From contig NZ_CP030929.1 in the NCBI RefSeq assembly GCF_003325955.1, forward strand, positions 806,001-870,000: 64,000 nt of DNA, read 5' to 3'. This stretch comes from Aurantimicrobium sp. MWH-Uga1 (GTDB taxonomy: Bacteria > Actinomycetota > Actinomycetes > Actinomycetales > Microbacteriaceae). Under the pieces are notes generated by a model, which was given only the letters and a program-made list of their open reading frames with translations, did no database searches and was not told where the DNA came from. The position numbers were made by a program, and so were the translations under genes. Positions 30,234 to 41,636 of the stretch are shown here, piece after piece; position 1 is the stretch's first letter, and the number at the start of each line of letters is the position of its first letter.

Positions 30234-32186
30234 TTAGAGCGAGTCGATATCGGGATCGTCGAAACGCACTCTCAGTCTAAGCACTCGAGCAGCTCGGTCC
30301 GAATAAGAAGGCTTCTTTGAGCGAGTGGCGGATGAAATAACGGCTGCTCGAAGATTGGTTGCAAGTTTTTCGCCATCCTTATATTCAAAGAAGATGAGCG
30401 CGCGCGATGATCCATCTACTTGACTTACTGGACCGAGAACACGATGTCCTGCAAGTGGAGGGATTTCATCACAGGTTGTCCGAACCATCTCTACAGATCC
30501 AGAAACAGAAACTACACGCACAGCTGGGGGCAGGTGTAGTTCCATTCGATCTGCTAATTCATGTGCCGCCCATCGAACCTGAGCAGACTCTAGGAGTGTC
30601 TGACCGAGAACTTGTCCAGCACCGTTGATGAAAACAGTGGCATCAGACTTGGCCAGTGCAATGGTGTTGCTCCAATTACGTAGGACATCTTCATCCACAC
30701 GAAATGCTTCTCTGCCTCTGAGGCGTTCACCGTCCAAGAGCAAGATAGCTGCATAACCGCCCTCGGCAAGAGGTTCCGCACCAGGGGTCGCAACGATTAT
30801 TGCTGGCTGCTCTGGAACGGAAGTGATGATGTGCTGGCCGTCCGCAACAATGACTTTCACTCCGGGGAATGCTCGACCTATTTCATCAGAAGTTCGCTCT
30901 GTACCTGCAGCTATAGGACGAAGTTGCGTTCCTGCACAACCGTCACATGTCCATGCAGCGTTGAGATTGCCACACCAACGACAACTGGGAGAAGAATTGC
31001 GGTGTGCAAGATGCAAAGGTCCATGGCATGAAGCACAGGTTGCTCTCTCCTTGCACGCGCTACACACAAGCGCCGGCGAAAATCCGGGACTTGCAACTTG
31101 TACAAGCACTGGGCCACGTTCTAGGGCTTTCTTTGCGCCCAACCATGCCGCACCAGGAATTCGTGAAGGGGAGGTTCCTTCCTCAAGATTGGCATCTGTG
31201 AGAACAATCTCAGGCTGCGCAACTTCGTCAACTGGTGCTTCAGTGAAGAATCCCAATTTAACGAGCCTCTGGGTTTCCAAAGATCGTGTGTGAGAGGCAA
31301 AAAGCAGAGAACATCCAGATAGTGACTGGCGAACTAAGGACACATCACGTGCATGTGCATACGGACCAAGAGGTTCCTCAAAGTTGTGGTCTCCGTCATC
31401 CCATACAACGAGGAGTCCTAGATTATGAGCTGGAGCCAGTGTTGCTGATCTGTTTCCCAGAATGATGAGTGGTTCTTGGGTGAGAGACCGGAGGTAATTG
31501 ACGTATCTCTGTTGGCCAGAAAGCTTGGCGTCAACTCGAATGAAATGCTTTTCCAGTCCCGCCACAACACAAGCCTGTTCAAGCTTTTCTATATCTCTAA
31601 AGTCCGGAACTGCAATAACTGTACTAAAGCCTTTAGCAAGCTGTTCAGCCGCAAGTGCAACGAAAAGTTTCACCCAATTTGATGAGGTCAGTCCCGAGGA
31701 GACCTCAAGCCTGGGTGGCACTTTGAGTGCAAATCTCGAACCAAAAGGGATATGAAGCGGGTTGAATTCTTCAGGTTTGGAAGGAATGTCACCACTGAAA
31801 TCATTGGGCTTGAAAGGTTCTGCGAGAAAAGCCTTTTCCGCTCGAACATAACGGGCCGGAATGATCAAACGAAGAACATCCATGGCAGATCCGGCTTGTC
31901 GATCCGCTATTTTGCGAGCCAATTGAAGAGTGTCAGGCTTCAACAGCGTGACGGGAGAAATGACGTTTTCAATGAACTGAAGATCACCGGTGAATTCTGG
32001 TTTCTCGCTGATTGCGGTGACATACGCATCTGAAAACCGAGCACCAGATCTCAGAGGAACAGAGACTTTTGAACCCACACGAACTTCGCCCTTGAGAGCC
32101 TCGGGAATGCGATATTCAAAAACGTGGTCAAGCTGAGGTAAGGAGGTGTCTAGCAACACAGTCGCAAACCCAGGTTGAGAGTTCAC
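30234..32186 (-). CDS. priA: PriA-like primosomal protein N' (ATPase site lost)
   Basis: This 650-residue protein aligns along its length with the replication-restart protein PriA but appears unable to hydrolyse ATP. The N-terminal DNA-binding domain (about 1-105) is present. Where a Walker A GxTGSGKT should occur, the sequence reads SSGLTSSNWVKLFVAL, and the DEEH box is replaced by WDDGDHNF. The zinc region is preserved, with four CxxC pairs between about 372 and 420 (CSAC, CASC, CRWC, CDGC). Actinobacterial PriA proteins are known to be degenerate in this way and are thought to act as loaders or scaffolds. The start is GTG at 32184-32186, 3 bases after metK. Confidence 0.92.
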   Translation of the reverse strand: MNSQPGFATVLLDTSLPQLDHVFEYRIPEALKGEVRVGSKVSVPLRSGARFSDAYVTAISEKPEFTGDLQFIENVISPVTLLKPDTLQLARKIADRQAGSAMDVLRLIIPARYVRAEKAFLAEPFKPNDFSGDIPSKPEEFNPLHIPFGSRFALKVPPRLEVSSGLTSSNWVKLFVALAAEQLAKGFSTVIAVPDFRDIEKLEQACVVAGLEKHFIRVDAKLSGQQRYVNYLRSLTQEPLIILGNRSATLAPAHNLGLLVVWDDGDHNFEEPLGPYAHARDVSLVRQSLSGCSLLFASHTRSLETQRLVKLGFFTEAPVDEVAQPEIVLTDANLEEGTSPSRIPGAAWLGAKKALERGPVLVQVASPGFSPALVCSACKERATCASCHGPLHLAHRNSSPSCRWCGNLNAAWTCDGCAGTQLRPIAAGTERTSDEIGRAFPGVKVIVADGQHIITSVPEQPAIIVATPGAEPLAEGGYAAILLLDGERLRGREAFRVDEDVLRNWSNTIALAKSDATVFINGAGQVLGQTLLESAQVRWAAHELADRMELHLPPAVRVVSVSGSVEMVRTTCDEIPPLAGHRVLGPVSQVDGSSRALIFFEYKDGEKLATNLRAAVISSATRSKKPSYSDRAARVLRLRVRFDDPDIDSL

Positions 32187-32189
32187 GTA

Positions 32190-33353
<1,164 letters not shown>

Positions 33354-33399
33354 GGCGATTAGTCCTCTCGTACGTAGACGTTGGATTGTGCCACGCGAA

Positions 33400-34620
33400 T
33401 TACGCGTTGTGGAATGGCGATGTTGCGATGCAATCGAGAATAGTGTCCGCTACAGACATCTTGGATCCGGTTGCAGTATCCAGAATATCGCCACCAGCAG
33501 CTAGGACGGTGACGGTGTTACTTTCTGTTCCGAAACCTTGTTCCCAGTCGACCTGATTGAGGACCAATAAATCGCACCCCTTACGGGCTAGTTTTTCCTG
33601 ACCGATTCGAATCAGCTCTGTTTCTGTTGCTGTTTCTGCTGCAAAACCAACAATGATTTGCTGTGTTGATTTGGACGAAACCAATTCTTTGAGGATGTCT
33701 GGATTTTCAACCAGTGTGAGGTGAAGCTCTCCCCCGTTGTCAGCTTTCTTCAATTTCGAACCAGAGACAGAATCCATGCGATAGTCAGAAACAGCCGCTG
33801 CCATGATGACAACGTCAAAATCAGCTGACATTGACATCACTTTTGCATGCATCTCTGCAGCAGTGGAAACAGTAACAAGAGAGACACCAGCAGGGGCTTC
33901 AACTTCGAGATGAGCTGCTACGAGAGTGACCTCAGCACCACGGTTCGTTGCACGTTCAGCGAGTGCAACTGCCTGTTTACCCGAAGAGCGATTTCCAATG
34001 TAACGAACAGGATCGAGTGGCTCACGCGTACCACCGCCGGTAATCAAGATTCGCTTACCAAGGAGGTCATGATGGGCCTCTCCAGAAACAGCCTCATAAG
34101 CTTCCCTGACGATGTCTTCAGGTTCACACATTCGTCCAGGGCCAGAATCTGAACCTGTGAGTTGTCCCACACCAGGGCCAACTACGACAACCCCACGAGA
34201 GCGCAAAATGGAGATATTCGCCTGAGTTGCAGTGTTTTCCCACATCTCTGTGTGCATTGCAGGAGCAACAACGAGTGGGCCGCGACGAGCGAGAACGGTA
34301 TTTCCCAGAAGATCTGGAGCTAATCCAGCTGCAAACTGGGCAAGTGTGTTCGCTGTTGCCGGAGCGACGACGATGACATCTGCTTGCTGACCCAAGGCAA
34401 CATGGCGAACTTGTGCAACATCGTCATACAAACCCACGTGTACGGGGTTACGACTGAGTGCTTCAAGCGTAGGGCGACCCACAAATTGCAGTGCAGCTTC
34501 GGTTGCAATCACATCAACATGGTGTCCGTCTTTGACGAACTCGCGAACGACAGAAACTGCCTTATACGCAGCAATGCCGCCGGTAATCCCGACGACAATG
34601 CGTAATGGTGTGCGCGACAC
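33400..34620 (-). CDS. coaBC: Bifunctional pantothenoylcysteine decarboxylase/synthase
   Basis: CoaBC joins cysteine to 4'-phosphopantothenate and decarboxylates the product, steps two and three of coenzyme A synthesis. The N-terminal FMN-dependent CoaC half (about 1-185) has [25 protein letters not shown], and [14 protein letters not shown] near 122-135. The C-terminal CoaB half begins with [28 protein letters not shown] and includes AAAVSDYR. The 406-residue length is normal. The start is GTG at 34618-34620, 20 bases after rpoZ. Together with coaE at 4902-5495 it represents two of the later CoA enzymes. Confidence 0.96.
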   Translation of the reverse strand: MSRTPLRIVVGITGGIAAYKAVSVVREFVKDGHHVDVIATEAALQFVGRPTLEALSRNPVHVGLYDDVAQVRHVALGQQADVIVVAPATANTLAQFAAGLAPDLLGNTVLARRGPLVVAPAMHTEMWENTATQANISILRSRGVVVVGPGVGQLTGSDSGPGRMCEPEDIVREAYEAVSGEAHHDLLGKRILITGGGTREPLDPVRYIGNRSSGKQAVALAERATNRGAEVTLVAAHLEVEAPAGVSLVTVSTAAEMHAKVMSMSADFDVVIMAAAVSDYRMDSVSGSKLKKADNGGELHLTLVENPDILKELVSSKSTQQIIVGFAAETATETELIRIGQEKLARKGCDLLVLNQVDWEQGFGTESNTVTVLAAGGDILDTATGSKMSVADTILDCIATSPFHNA

Positions 34621-34640
34621 TTCAGGTGTCGTTTCGAGAG

Positions 34641-34898
34641 TTAGGCCGAAAGTGGACGAGCGATCAGCTTGTCTTCGTTGATTTCATGCAGAGCAACGGA
34701 GAGTGGCTTGTCGTCAATATTGGAGTCAACGAGGGGGCCGACGTTGTCGAAGAGGCTTCCTTCGTGCAGGTCAGAGTAGTAATCGTTGATTTGGCGAGCA
34801 CGCTTAGATGCGAAGATAACCAGTGCGTACTTTGATTCAACCTTCGAGAGCAGGTCGTCGATTGGTGGGTTGATGATGCCTTCGAGCTTGGTAGCCAT
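34641..34898 (-). CDS. rpoZ: RNA polymerase omega subunit
   Basis: Omega helps fold and hold the beta' subunit of RNA polymerase. The 85-residue protein shows [33 protein letters not shown], the conserved core that grips beta', with the usual actinobacterial N-terminal stretch [14 protein letters not shown] lies just before the ATG. The gmk-rpoZ-coaBC-metK order is a well-known actinobacterial neighbourhood. It begins 2 bases after the gmk stop. Confidence 0.95.
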   Translation of the reverse strand: MATKLEGIINPPIDDLLSKVESKYALVIFASKRARQINDYYSDLHEGSLFDNVGPLVDSNIDDKPLSVALHEINEDKLIARPLSA

Positions 34899-34900
34899 TT

Positions 34901-35788
34901 TTACTCCTTGATAAGTCCCATTAAGTCTACGACCTGTTGGGCAGCTTCGGTGACGTCTCGGTTAATGATCCGAACGTCAAACTCATCTTTTGCAGCAAGT
35001 TCGCCGTATGCGGTTTCTAATCTGCGTTGAATTTCTTCTTCAGATTCAGTTCCACGTTCACGCAAACGTCGAACAAGTTCATCCCAATCGGGAGGCAATA
35101 AGAAGACAAGTCGTGCCTCCGGCATAGTTTCGCGAATCTGCCTAGCCCCCTGTAGATCGATCTCCAAAAGCACACTTCTGCCCTGAGACAGTGCATTCTC
35201 TATAGGTCCACGAGGTGTTCCGTATTTGTGTTGACCGTGGACTTCCGCCCATTCCAGGAGTGTTTCTGAATAAATCATGGCGTCGAATTCTCCATGATCG
35301 ATGAAGTAGTAGTTCACTCCATCTATTTCTCCTGGGCGAGGATCGCGCGTGGTTGCAGAGATGGAAAGATGAACTTGTGGATGATTCCGCACAATGTGGC
35401 TCACAACTGTTCCTTTGCCCACACCAGAAGGACCTACCAGAACAACAGCTTTCGGCGCCCAAGATTCGTTACGTTTTGCTTGGTAAGAAAGAATCCATTT
35501 ACGCAATCCTGCACGCTGATGCTTTCCCAACCCCCCGAGGCGTTTTCGTGGAGAGATATCTAACTCTTCAAGAATGCGAGGAATTTTATTCACCCCAACA
35601 CCGCGCAATGATTTCAAGAAATCCGTGACCCGGATAGTTGCTTCCGAAGAGGAAGGATCAATCGTGGCAACAACAAAAACGTCTAACGCAGATCTGCGGC
35701 CCTCAAAAACATCTGCCTTGATTGCAGCACGTTTGCGACGTGCCACGACTCCCGCCTGCGCTGCAGCGCGGCGGTCGACCTCAGGCAT
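34901..35788 (-). CDS. gmk: mIHF-guanylate kinase fusion protein
   Basis: One continuous frame joins two proteins that I recall as separate adjacent genes in mycobacteria. Residues about 1-105 resemble actinobacterial integration host factor: [19 protein letters not shown], and the helix-turn region [29 protein letters not shown] that binds DNA. Residues about 113-295 are guanylate kinase (GMP plus ATP to GDP plus ADP), with the P-loop GPSGVGKGT (119-127), [14 protein letters not shown]-binding YGTPRGPIE and the lid [15 protein letters not shown] at 35786-35788 gives 295 residues and starts 4 bases after pyrF. A TTG at 35840-35842, with GAGGG 5 bases upstream, would add 18 residues and overlap pyrF by 50 bases. 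I cannot decide between them firmly. Confidence 0.92.
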   Translation of the reverse strand: MPEVDRRAAAQAGVVARRKRAAIKADVFEGRRSALDVFVVATIDPSSSEATIRVTDFLKSLRGVGVNKIPRILEELDISPRKRLGGLGKHQRAGLRKWILSYQAKRNESWAPKAVVLVGPSGVGKGTVVSHIVRNHPQVHLSISATTRDPRPGEIDGVNYYFIDHGEFDAMIYSETLLEWAEVHGQHKYGTPRGPIENALSQGRSVLLEIDLQGARQIRETMPEARLVFLLPPDWDELVRRLRERGTESEEEIQRRLETAYGELAAKDEFDVRIINRDVTEAAQQVVDLMGLIKE

Positions 35789-35792
35789 GACG

Positions 35793-36644
35793 TTAGGCAA
35801 GGGCGGAAGCAACCTCTCCTGCGCGACGAGTGACTGATTCAACTACGCCCTCACGCCCAGCTGAAAGCACACTTCTCGTTTCTGACACAATCAAGTTTGT
35901 CGAGAGGTTTCCGAACAAACTCTTGGCATCCTCTACGCGAGCACCCTGGAAACCGAAACCCGGTGCTAGTACAGGCAAGGCTGGATAGTCATCAGACTGA
36001 ATACCCAAGCTGGGAAGGTTGAGAGTTGCACCTAGAACTGCACCGACAGAGTTGTGTGGCGTCGCTTCTGTTGCCCACCTGGCAACGTCACTCAACATGG
36101 CAGCCGCGACGGTCTTACCCTGATGAACACCTTGGGTTACCTGTGCAGTCTGCAACAGTGCTGCTTCCGGGTTACTGGTCGCGGCAAGAATAAAGACACC
36201 CTTATTGTTCGAGAGGGCATAGTCAACAGTCTGAGAAAGTGCACCTGAACCCAAGTAGGGGCTGACAGTAATGGCATCAGATTCCAGATTCCATCCAGGT
36301 GTCAGCCATGCTTGCGCATAGGCCTCCATGGTGCTGCCAATATCACCACGCTTGCAGTCTGAGATGACTAACAAGCCAGCTTCACGCGCTCGACGAATGA
36401 TGTATTCGAGTGCTTCCATGCCTTTGGCGCCATGACGTTCATAGAAGGCAACCTGAGGCTTGATAATGCCCACATGTCCAACACAAGCATCAATGACACG
36501 AAGGGAAAATTCGCGCAGGCTCACAAAGGTGTCGTCAAACTCCCACTCGTTGAGCAGGAACGGGTGTGGATCAATCCCCACACACAAGTGCCCAAACTGC
36601 TGGAAAGCAGCTTGGAGACGGTCTCCGAAACCTAGTTCATTCAT
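35793..36644 (-). CDS. pyrF: Orotidine 5'-phosphate decarboxylase (type 2)
   Basis: PyrF decarboxylates OMP to UMP, the last pyrimidine step. The 283-residue length and the sequence [26 protein letters not shown], with the catalytic [17 protein letters not shown], mark the type 2 (longer) subfamily common in Actinobacteria. The final phosphate-binding [12 protein letters not shown] is present. It overlaps the carB stop by 4 bases (36641-36644) and precedes the mIHF-gmk gene. pyrD and pyrE are absent from the window. Confidence 0.96.
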   Translation of the reverse strand: MNELGFGDRLQAAFQQFGHLCVGIDPHPFLLNEWEFDDTFVSLREFSLRVIDACVGHVGIIKPQVAFYERHGAKGMEALEYIIRRAREAGLLVISDCKRGDIGSTMEAYAQAWLTPGWNLESDAITVSPYLGSGALSQTVDYALSNNKGVFILAATSNPEAALLQTAQVTQGVHQGKTVAAAMLSDVARWATEATPHNSVGAVLGATLNLPSLGIQSDDYPALPVLAPGFGFQGARVEDAKSLFGNLSTNLIVSETRSVLSAGREGVVESVTRRAGEVASALA

Positions 36645-39600
36645 ACGATAGCCAAAGCCTCACGACGCTTGATGGCGTATTCCTGCAAACTACACACATC
36701 AAAACCTTCGCGGATTGTGTCGATAGATGCAACAGCAGCACTGACCTGAGCCATGTTGGTAAACAATGGCTTATCGGCAGCAATAGCTGAAGCACGAATC
36801 TCGTAACCATCAGCGCGAGCGGCTGAGCCACTTGGAGTGTTGATAACGATATCGACCTCGTCACGGTTAATGAGTTCCACAATGGTGTCATCACCGAGCT
36901 TTGCGCTGACCTTTCCAATAACTGTTGTAGGAATACCGTTGCGCTGAAGAATTTCTGCCGTGCCTTCGGTCGCCACAATGGTGAAGCCTAGTTGCGAGAA
37001 TCGAAGTGCAGGCAAGATGATGTTGCGCTTGTCACGATCGGCAACTGAGATAAATACAGTTCCCGATGAAGGCAAACCACCATATGCGCCAGCCTGAGCC
37101 TTTGCAAAGGCAATGGGGAAGTTCACATCCATACCCATAACTTCACCAGTTGAGCGCATTTCTGGGCCGAGTAGGGAGTCCACAACCTTACCTTCAAGAG
37201 TGCGGAAACGCTTGAACGGAAGCACAGCTTCCTTCACCGCGATGGGTGCATCCATAGGAACAACAGAGCCATCTTGAACCGGAAGCAGACCCTCAGTGAT
37301 TAGATCCCGAATACTCTCCCCCACCATGATGCGGCTCGCTGCCTTGGCCAGTGGAATACCCAAAGCTTTTGAGACGAAGGGAACAGTACGAGAAGCACGT
37401 GGGTTAGCTTCAAGGACGTAGAGAACTCCTGCACCAATCGCGAACTGAACGTTGATCAGACCCTTGACGCCGATTCCCTTGGCAATAGCCAAGGTTGCTT
37501 CACGAACGCGGTCGACATCCTTCTTGCCCAAAGAAATGGGTGGAAGAGTACAGGCAGAGTCACCAGAGTGAACACCAGCTTCTTCAATGTGTTCCATCAC
37601 ACCGCCGACATAGAGTTGTTCTCCGTCATAAAGTGCATCTACGTCAATTTCGATGGCGTCATCGAGGAAGCGATCGACCAATAGTGGTGAATCTGGACCA
37701 ACAATGGCTTGGCCATCGATGCGCACGAAGTAATCGCGAAGAGTGGCGGTATCGAAGACAATCTCCATACCGCGTCCCCCGAGCACATACGACGGACGCA
37801 CAAGAACGGGATAGCCGATTTCCTCTGCAACCTTCACTGCACCTTCAACATCTGTTGCGGTTCCATTTCGAGGAGCAAGCAGGTTAGCTGCGTCCAAGAT
37901 ACGGCTGAATTCACCACGCTCTTCGGCAAGGTCGATAGCTTCTGGTGTGGTTCCCAAAATGGGCACACCTGCAGCCTTGAGACCCTTTGCGAGACCAAGA
38001 GCGGTTTGACCACCGAGTTGAACAACAACTCCGACAAGTTCACCCGACTGACTCTCTGCATGAATAACCTCGAGAACATCTTCCAAAGTGAGGGGCTCGA
38101 AGTAAAGGCGATCACTGGTGTCATAGTCGGTTGAAACGGTCTCGGGGTTGCAATTGATCATGATGGTTTCATAACCAGCATCTGAGAGCGCAAATGATGC
38201 GTGGACACAGGAGTAGTCAAACTCAACACCCTGGCCGATACGGTTCGGGCCAGAGCCGAGAATTACGACCTTTTTTCGATCACTCGGCATCACCTCTGTC
38301 TCGAGGTCATAGCTTGAGTAGTGATATGGGGTGAGGGCCGGAAACTCTCCAGCACACGTGTCCACAGTCTTGAAAACAGGGCGAATATTGAGGGCGTGAC
38401 GCTGGTTGCGCACCTCTTGCTCGTTCAGACCGCGAAGCTCTGCAATTTGAGCATCTGAGAAACCGAAGTCCTTGGCGTAGCGAATGACAAATGCATCTAG
38501 AGAAGGCGCTGCCTGCACTTCAGCAGCAACTTCATTGATCAAGATAATCTGGTCAATGAACCATGGGTCAATCTTGGTTGCATCAAAGACCTGTTCCAGA
38601 GTTGCACCCTTACGAAGTGCCTGCTGAACAGTCACAATACGTCCGTCAGTAGGAATCTTGGAGATAGTAAGCAGTTCATCAACAGAACGGGTTTCCTCAC
38701 CCCAGTGGAAGGAGCTTCCACGTTTCTCCAACGAACGCAATGCCTTCTGCAATGCTGTGGCATAGTTGCGACCGATAGCCATTGCCTCACCAACAGACTT
38801 CATGGTGGTGGTCAATGTCGCATCTGCTGCAGGGAACTTTTCGAACGCAAAGCGAGGAACCTTCACCACGACATAGTCAAGGGTTGGCTCAAAGGAAGCA
38901 GGAGTCACCTTGGTGATGTCGTTGGGGATTTCATCGAGGCGATATCCGATAGCCAACTTCGCAGCAATCTTGGCAATAGGGAATCCTGTTGCCTTTGATG
39001 CCAGGGCTGAGGAGCGAGAAACACGAGGGTTCATCTCGATCACAATGACACGGCCATCCTTGGGATCGATGGCGAACTGAATGTTACAACCACCCGTGTC
39101 CACGCCTACGAGACGAATGATTTCAATACCGATATCACGCAAGTTCTGGTACTCACGGTCCGTAAGTGTAAGAGCAGGTGCAACAGTGATGGAGTCACCG
39201 GTGTGAACACCAACGGGGTCAACGTTCTCAATCGAACAGACTACAACAGTGTTGTCGGCGGTGTCGCGCATCAGCTCGAGTTCGTATTCTTTCCATCCCA
39301 AGATGCTCTCTTCGAGGAGAACTTCACTGGTTGGGCTGGAATGAAGGCCATCACCAGCGATGCGGATGAGATCTTCCTCGTTGTAAGCGAAACCTGAACC
39401 CAACCCTCCCATAGTGAAGGACGGACGAACAACGAGTGGGTAACCCAAATCCTTAGCTGCTTCGATGCATTCTTCAAGAGTGTGTGCGATGTAGGACTTT
39501 GCAACATCAGCGCCAGAGGCAAGAACTAGGTCCTTGAAAATTTGGCGGTCTTCACCCTTACGGATGGCTTCAACCTTGGCGCCGATGAGCTCAACACCGT

Positions 39601-39931
39601 GGCGCTCAAGTGCTCCATTTTCGTGGAGAGAAATTGCAGCATTGAGAGCTGTCTGACCACCAAGGGTGGGCAGAATTGCATCTGGCTTTTCCTTAATGAT
39701 GATTGCTTCAATGACCTCAGGCGTGATGGGCTCAACGTAGGTGGCATCAGCGAAGTCGGGGTCCGTCATGATGGTGGCAGGATTCGAGTTAACCAGGATT
39801 ACTCGAATACCCTCTTCACGTAGCACACGGCATGCCTGTGTACCTGAGTAGTCAAACTCACAAGCTTGACCGATCACAATAGGACCGGAACCAATAACGA
39901 GGACGGAGTTGATGTCTGGACGACGTGGCAT
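36641..39931 (-). CDS. carB: Carbamoyl-phosphate synthase large subunit
   Basis: CarB makes carbamoyl phosphate from bicarbonate, ammonia and two ATP, feeding pyrimidines and arginine. The 1096-residue protein has the two homologous ATP-grasp halves: the first with [21 protein letters not shown] and FTMGGLGSG, and the second with [21 protein letters not shown] and [10 protein letters not shown]. An oligomerisation linker lies between them, and the C-terminal MGS-like allosteric domain begins near residue 955 ([15 protein letters not shown]). Length is slightly over the E. coli 1073. Its start overlaps the carA stop by one base. Confidence 0.97.
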   Translation of the reverse strand: MPRRPDINSVLVIGSGPIVIGQACEFDYSGTQACRVLREEGIRVILVNSNPATIMTDPDFADATYVEPITPEVIEAIIIKEKPDAILPTLGGQTALNAAISLHENGALERHGVELIGAKVEAIRKGEDRQIFKDLVLASGADVAKSYIAHTLEECIEAAKDLGYPLVVRPSFTMGGLGSGFAYNEEDLIRIAGDGLHSSPTSEVLLEESILGWKEYELELMRDTADNTVVVCSIENVDPVGVHTGDSITVAPALTLTDREYQNLRDIGIEIIRLVGVDTGGCNIQFAIDPKDGRVIVIEMNPRVSRSSALASKATGFPIAKIAAKLAIGYRLDEIPNDITKVTPASFEPTLDYVVVKVPRFAFEKFPAADATLTTTMKSVGEAMAIGRNYATALQKALRSLEKRGSSFHWGEETRSVDELLTISKIPTDGRIVTVQQALRKGATLEQVFDATKIDPWFIDQIILINEVAAEVQAAPSLDAFVIRYAKDFGFSDAQIAELRGLNEQEVRNQRHALNIRPVFKTVDTCAGEFPALTPYHYSSYDLETEVMPSDRKKVVILGSGPNRIGQGVEFDYSCVHASFALSDAGYETIMINCNPETVSTDYDTSDRLYFEPLTLEDVLEVIHAESQSGELVGVVVQLGGQTALGLAKGLKAAGVPILGTTPEAIDLAEERGEFSRILDAANLLAPRNGTATDVEGAVKVAEEIGYPVLVRPSYVLGGRGMEIVFDTATLRDYFVRIDGQAIVGPDSPLLVDRFLDDAIEIDVDALYDGEQLYVGGVMEHIEEAGVHSGDSACTLPPISLGKKDVDRVREATLAIAKGIGVKGLINVQFAIGAGVLYVLEANPRASRTVPFVSKALGIPLAKAASRIMVGESIRDLITEGLLPVQDGSVVPMDAPIAVKEAVLPFKRFRTLEGKVVDSLLGPEMRSTGEVMGMDVNFPIAFAKAQAGAYGGLPSSGTVFISVADRDKRNIILPALRFSQLGFTIVATEGTAEILQRNGIPTTVIGKVSAKLGDDTIVELINRDEVDIVINTPSGSAARADGYEIRASAIAADKPLFTNMAQVSAAVASIDTIREGFDVCSLQEYAIKRREALAIV

Positions 39932-41085
39932 TAGTTCGATGCTCCCGAGATAGTAGAGGATGCGAGGACCATGTCGCGGAAACGGTCAAAGAGATAGTTG
40001 CTGTCATGAGGTCCCGATGCAGCTTCTGGGTGGTACTGGACAGAGAAAGCATTGATATCTAGGCAACGCAAGCCTTCAACAACCTGGTCGTTCAGGCTGT
40101 AGTGGCTTACCTCGACGCGGCCGAATCCAGCTGGAGAGTCAAGAACCCCCTCAATGGGAGCATCCACGGCGAAACCATGGTTCTGGCTGGTGATTTCAAC
40201 TCGACCTGTTGCCTTGTCCAAAACAGGCTGGTTGATACCTCGGTGTCCGAACGGTAGTTTGTATGTGCTGAAGCCAAGCGCGCGTCCTAACAACTGGTTG
40301 CCAAAGCAGATACCGAAAAACGGGATTCCAGCCTTCAGAACGGTTCTTAAGAGTTCAACATGTTTATCACTTGCTGCTGGGTCGCCAGGGCCGTTGGAAA
40401 AGAACAAAGCGGAGGGCTTCATGGCAAGAATCTGTTCAGCAGTCACGGTCTGTGGCAGGACATGAGCATCGAATCCGCGCTCGGCGATGTAGTTGACAGT
40501 AGAGGTCTTGACACCGAGGTCAAGGATTGCAACAGAACCGATCTTCTCCCCCACTGCAGGAACGACATATTCTTCCTGAGTTGAGACCTGGGCAGAAAGA
40601 TTCTTTCCAGCCATCTGGTCAGCTTCGAGGACCTTAGCGAGTTGAATATCAGCAGACTCGGCCGCAGCTGCTCCAGAGAAGATTCCCGCGCGCATAGCTC
40701 CCTTTGATCGGATGTGACGAGTAACTGCACGGGTGTCGATGCCTTGAATACCGACGATGCCTTCGTGTTCAAGGTCGTTATCGAGGCTTCGTTCTGCACG
40801 AAAGTTTGAAACAATGCGTGACGCATCTCGAACGGCATAACCGGCGACCCAGATACGACGAGACTCCATATCCTTATCGTTCATGCCCGTGTTGCCGATG
40901 TGTGGGGCGGTCATCAGCACAATCTGACCTGCATACGAAGGGTCGGTTAGTGTCTCCTGGTAACCAGACATGCCTGTAGCAAAGACGATTTCACCGAAGG
41001 TGGCTCCTTCAGCGCCATAAGCACGTCCTTCGTAACGTGAACCGTCCTCGAGTACTAATACGGCATTGGGGGTCGTGAGACTCAC
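39931..41085 (-). CDS. carA: Carbamoyl-phosphate synthase small subunit
   Basis: CarA is the glutaminase that delivers ammonia to CarB. The 384-residue protein has the N-terminal CarA fold ([34 protein letters not shown]) and a class I amidotransferase domain with nucleophile Cys in [12 protein letters not shown] and the His-x-Glu in YHPEAASGP. The frame is open further upstream, but I place the start at GTG 41083-41085: it forms a GTGA overlap with the preceding stop, AGAGG lies about 8 bases upstream, and family homology begins at SLTTPNAVL. Complete and normal. Confidence 0.96.
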   Translation of the reverse strand: MSLTTPNAVLVLEDGSRYEGRAYGAEGATFGEIVFATGMSGYQETLTDPSYAGQIVLMTAPHIGNTGMNDKDMESRRIWVAGYAVRDASRIVSNFRAERSLDNDLEHEGIVGIQGIDTRAVTRHIRSKGAMRAGIFSGAAAAESADIQLAKVLEADQMAGKNLSAQVSTQEEYVVPAVGEKIGSVAILDLGVKTSTVNYIAERGFDAHVLPQTVTAEQILAMKPSALFFSNGPGDPAASDKHVELLRTVLKAGIPFFGICFGNQLLGRALGFSTYKLPFGHRGINQPVLDKATGRVEITSQNHGFAVDAPIEGVLDSPAGFGRVEVSHYSLNDQVVEGLRCLDINAFSVQYHPEAASGPHDSNYLFDRFRDMVLASSTISGASN

Positions 41086-41636
41086 GAGGCTACCTCTTTC
41101 GATGTGGCGTTGGGGAAACTGGTGGTCAGTGCGTTCTCGCATGCGAGACGAACCTCAGGAATGGAGAATCGGAAGAAGGATGTGAACTCTACGAGTTCTT
41201 GCGTGGTGGTGTCCCACGCAGACCATGAGATCGCGGTCAGTCCGTCTTTCTCAACTGCCTTGTCGATGGCAACCTGTGTGCGGTGAATCTGAAGGATTTG
41301 GGCTGCAGGGATAAAAGTAGGCTTTTCACCACGAGGAGCAATGGTCACACCATCACGACTGACCAATATATGAGCATCGGCTCGAAAGGATAATCCTGGC
41401 AAGGTCACTCGCTGGAGAGGATCCACGGCAAGAGTCGTTGCGACATAGAGACCAGAGAATTCTGCAGGAGCGTTGCTGTGGTTAACCACGGAAGCACCAG
41501 GGACTACAACCTGAAAACGTGCGTCGCGAGCTACTCTCTTGCGCCATGAAAAAGTCATCCCTGTAATTGCCAGTACGACAAGTGCAAGTACGAGTACTGT
41601 GACGATTATGTTATCCACGTGCCACCAACTCTGCAT
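41082..41636 (-). CDS. PH-like-domain membrane protein in the pyr operon
   Basis: A 184-residue protein with one N-terminal membrane helix (about 8-28) and a soluble beta-rich domain that resembles the PH-like fold annotated in actinobacterial proteins between pyrC and carA (in M. tuberculosis the Rv1382 position, from memory). Readable stretches are [37 protein letters not shown] and [10 protein letters not shown]. Function is unknown; the conserved place inside the pyr operon suggests a link to pyrimidine supply or to membrane placement of the complex, but that is inference. It overlaps pyrC by 26 bases from its ATG; a GTG at 41618 would cut that to 8. It overlaps carA by 4. Confidence 0.82.
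   Translation of the reverse strand: MQSWWHVDNIIVTVLVLALVVLAITGMTFSWRKRVARDARFQVVVPGASVVNHSNAPAEFSGLYVATTLAVDPLQRVTLPGLSFRADAHILVSRDGVTIAPRGEKPTFIPAAQILQIHRTQVAIDKAVEKDGLTAISWSAWDTTTQELVEFTSFFRFSIPEVRLACENALTTSFPNATSKEVAS

Noticed and set aside
33354..33399. A SAM riboswitch in front of metK
   Set aside because: The gap from coaBC to metK is only 46 bases and shows no riboswitch-like stems.
41086..41142. A 19-residue extension of CarA
   Set aside because: The GTG at 41085 has a Shine-Dalgarno and GTGA overlap with the preceding stop, and homology begins there.
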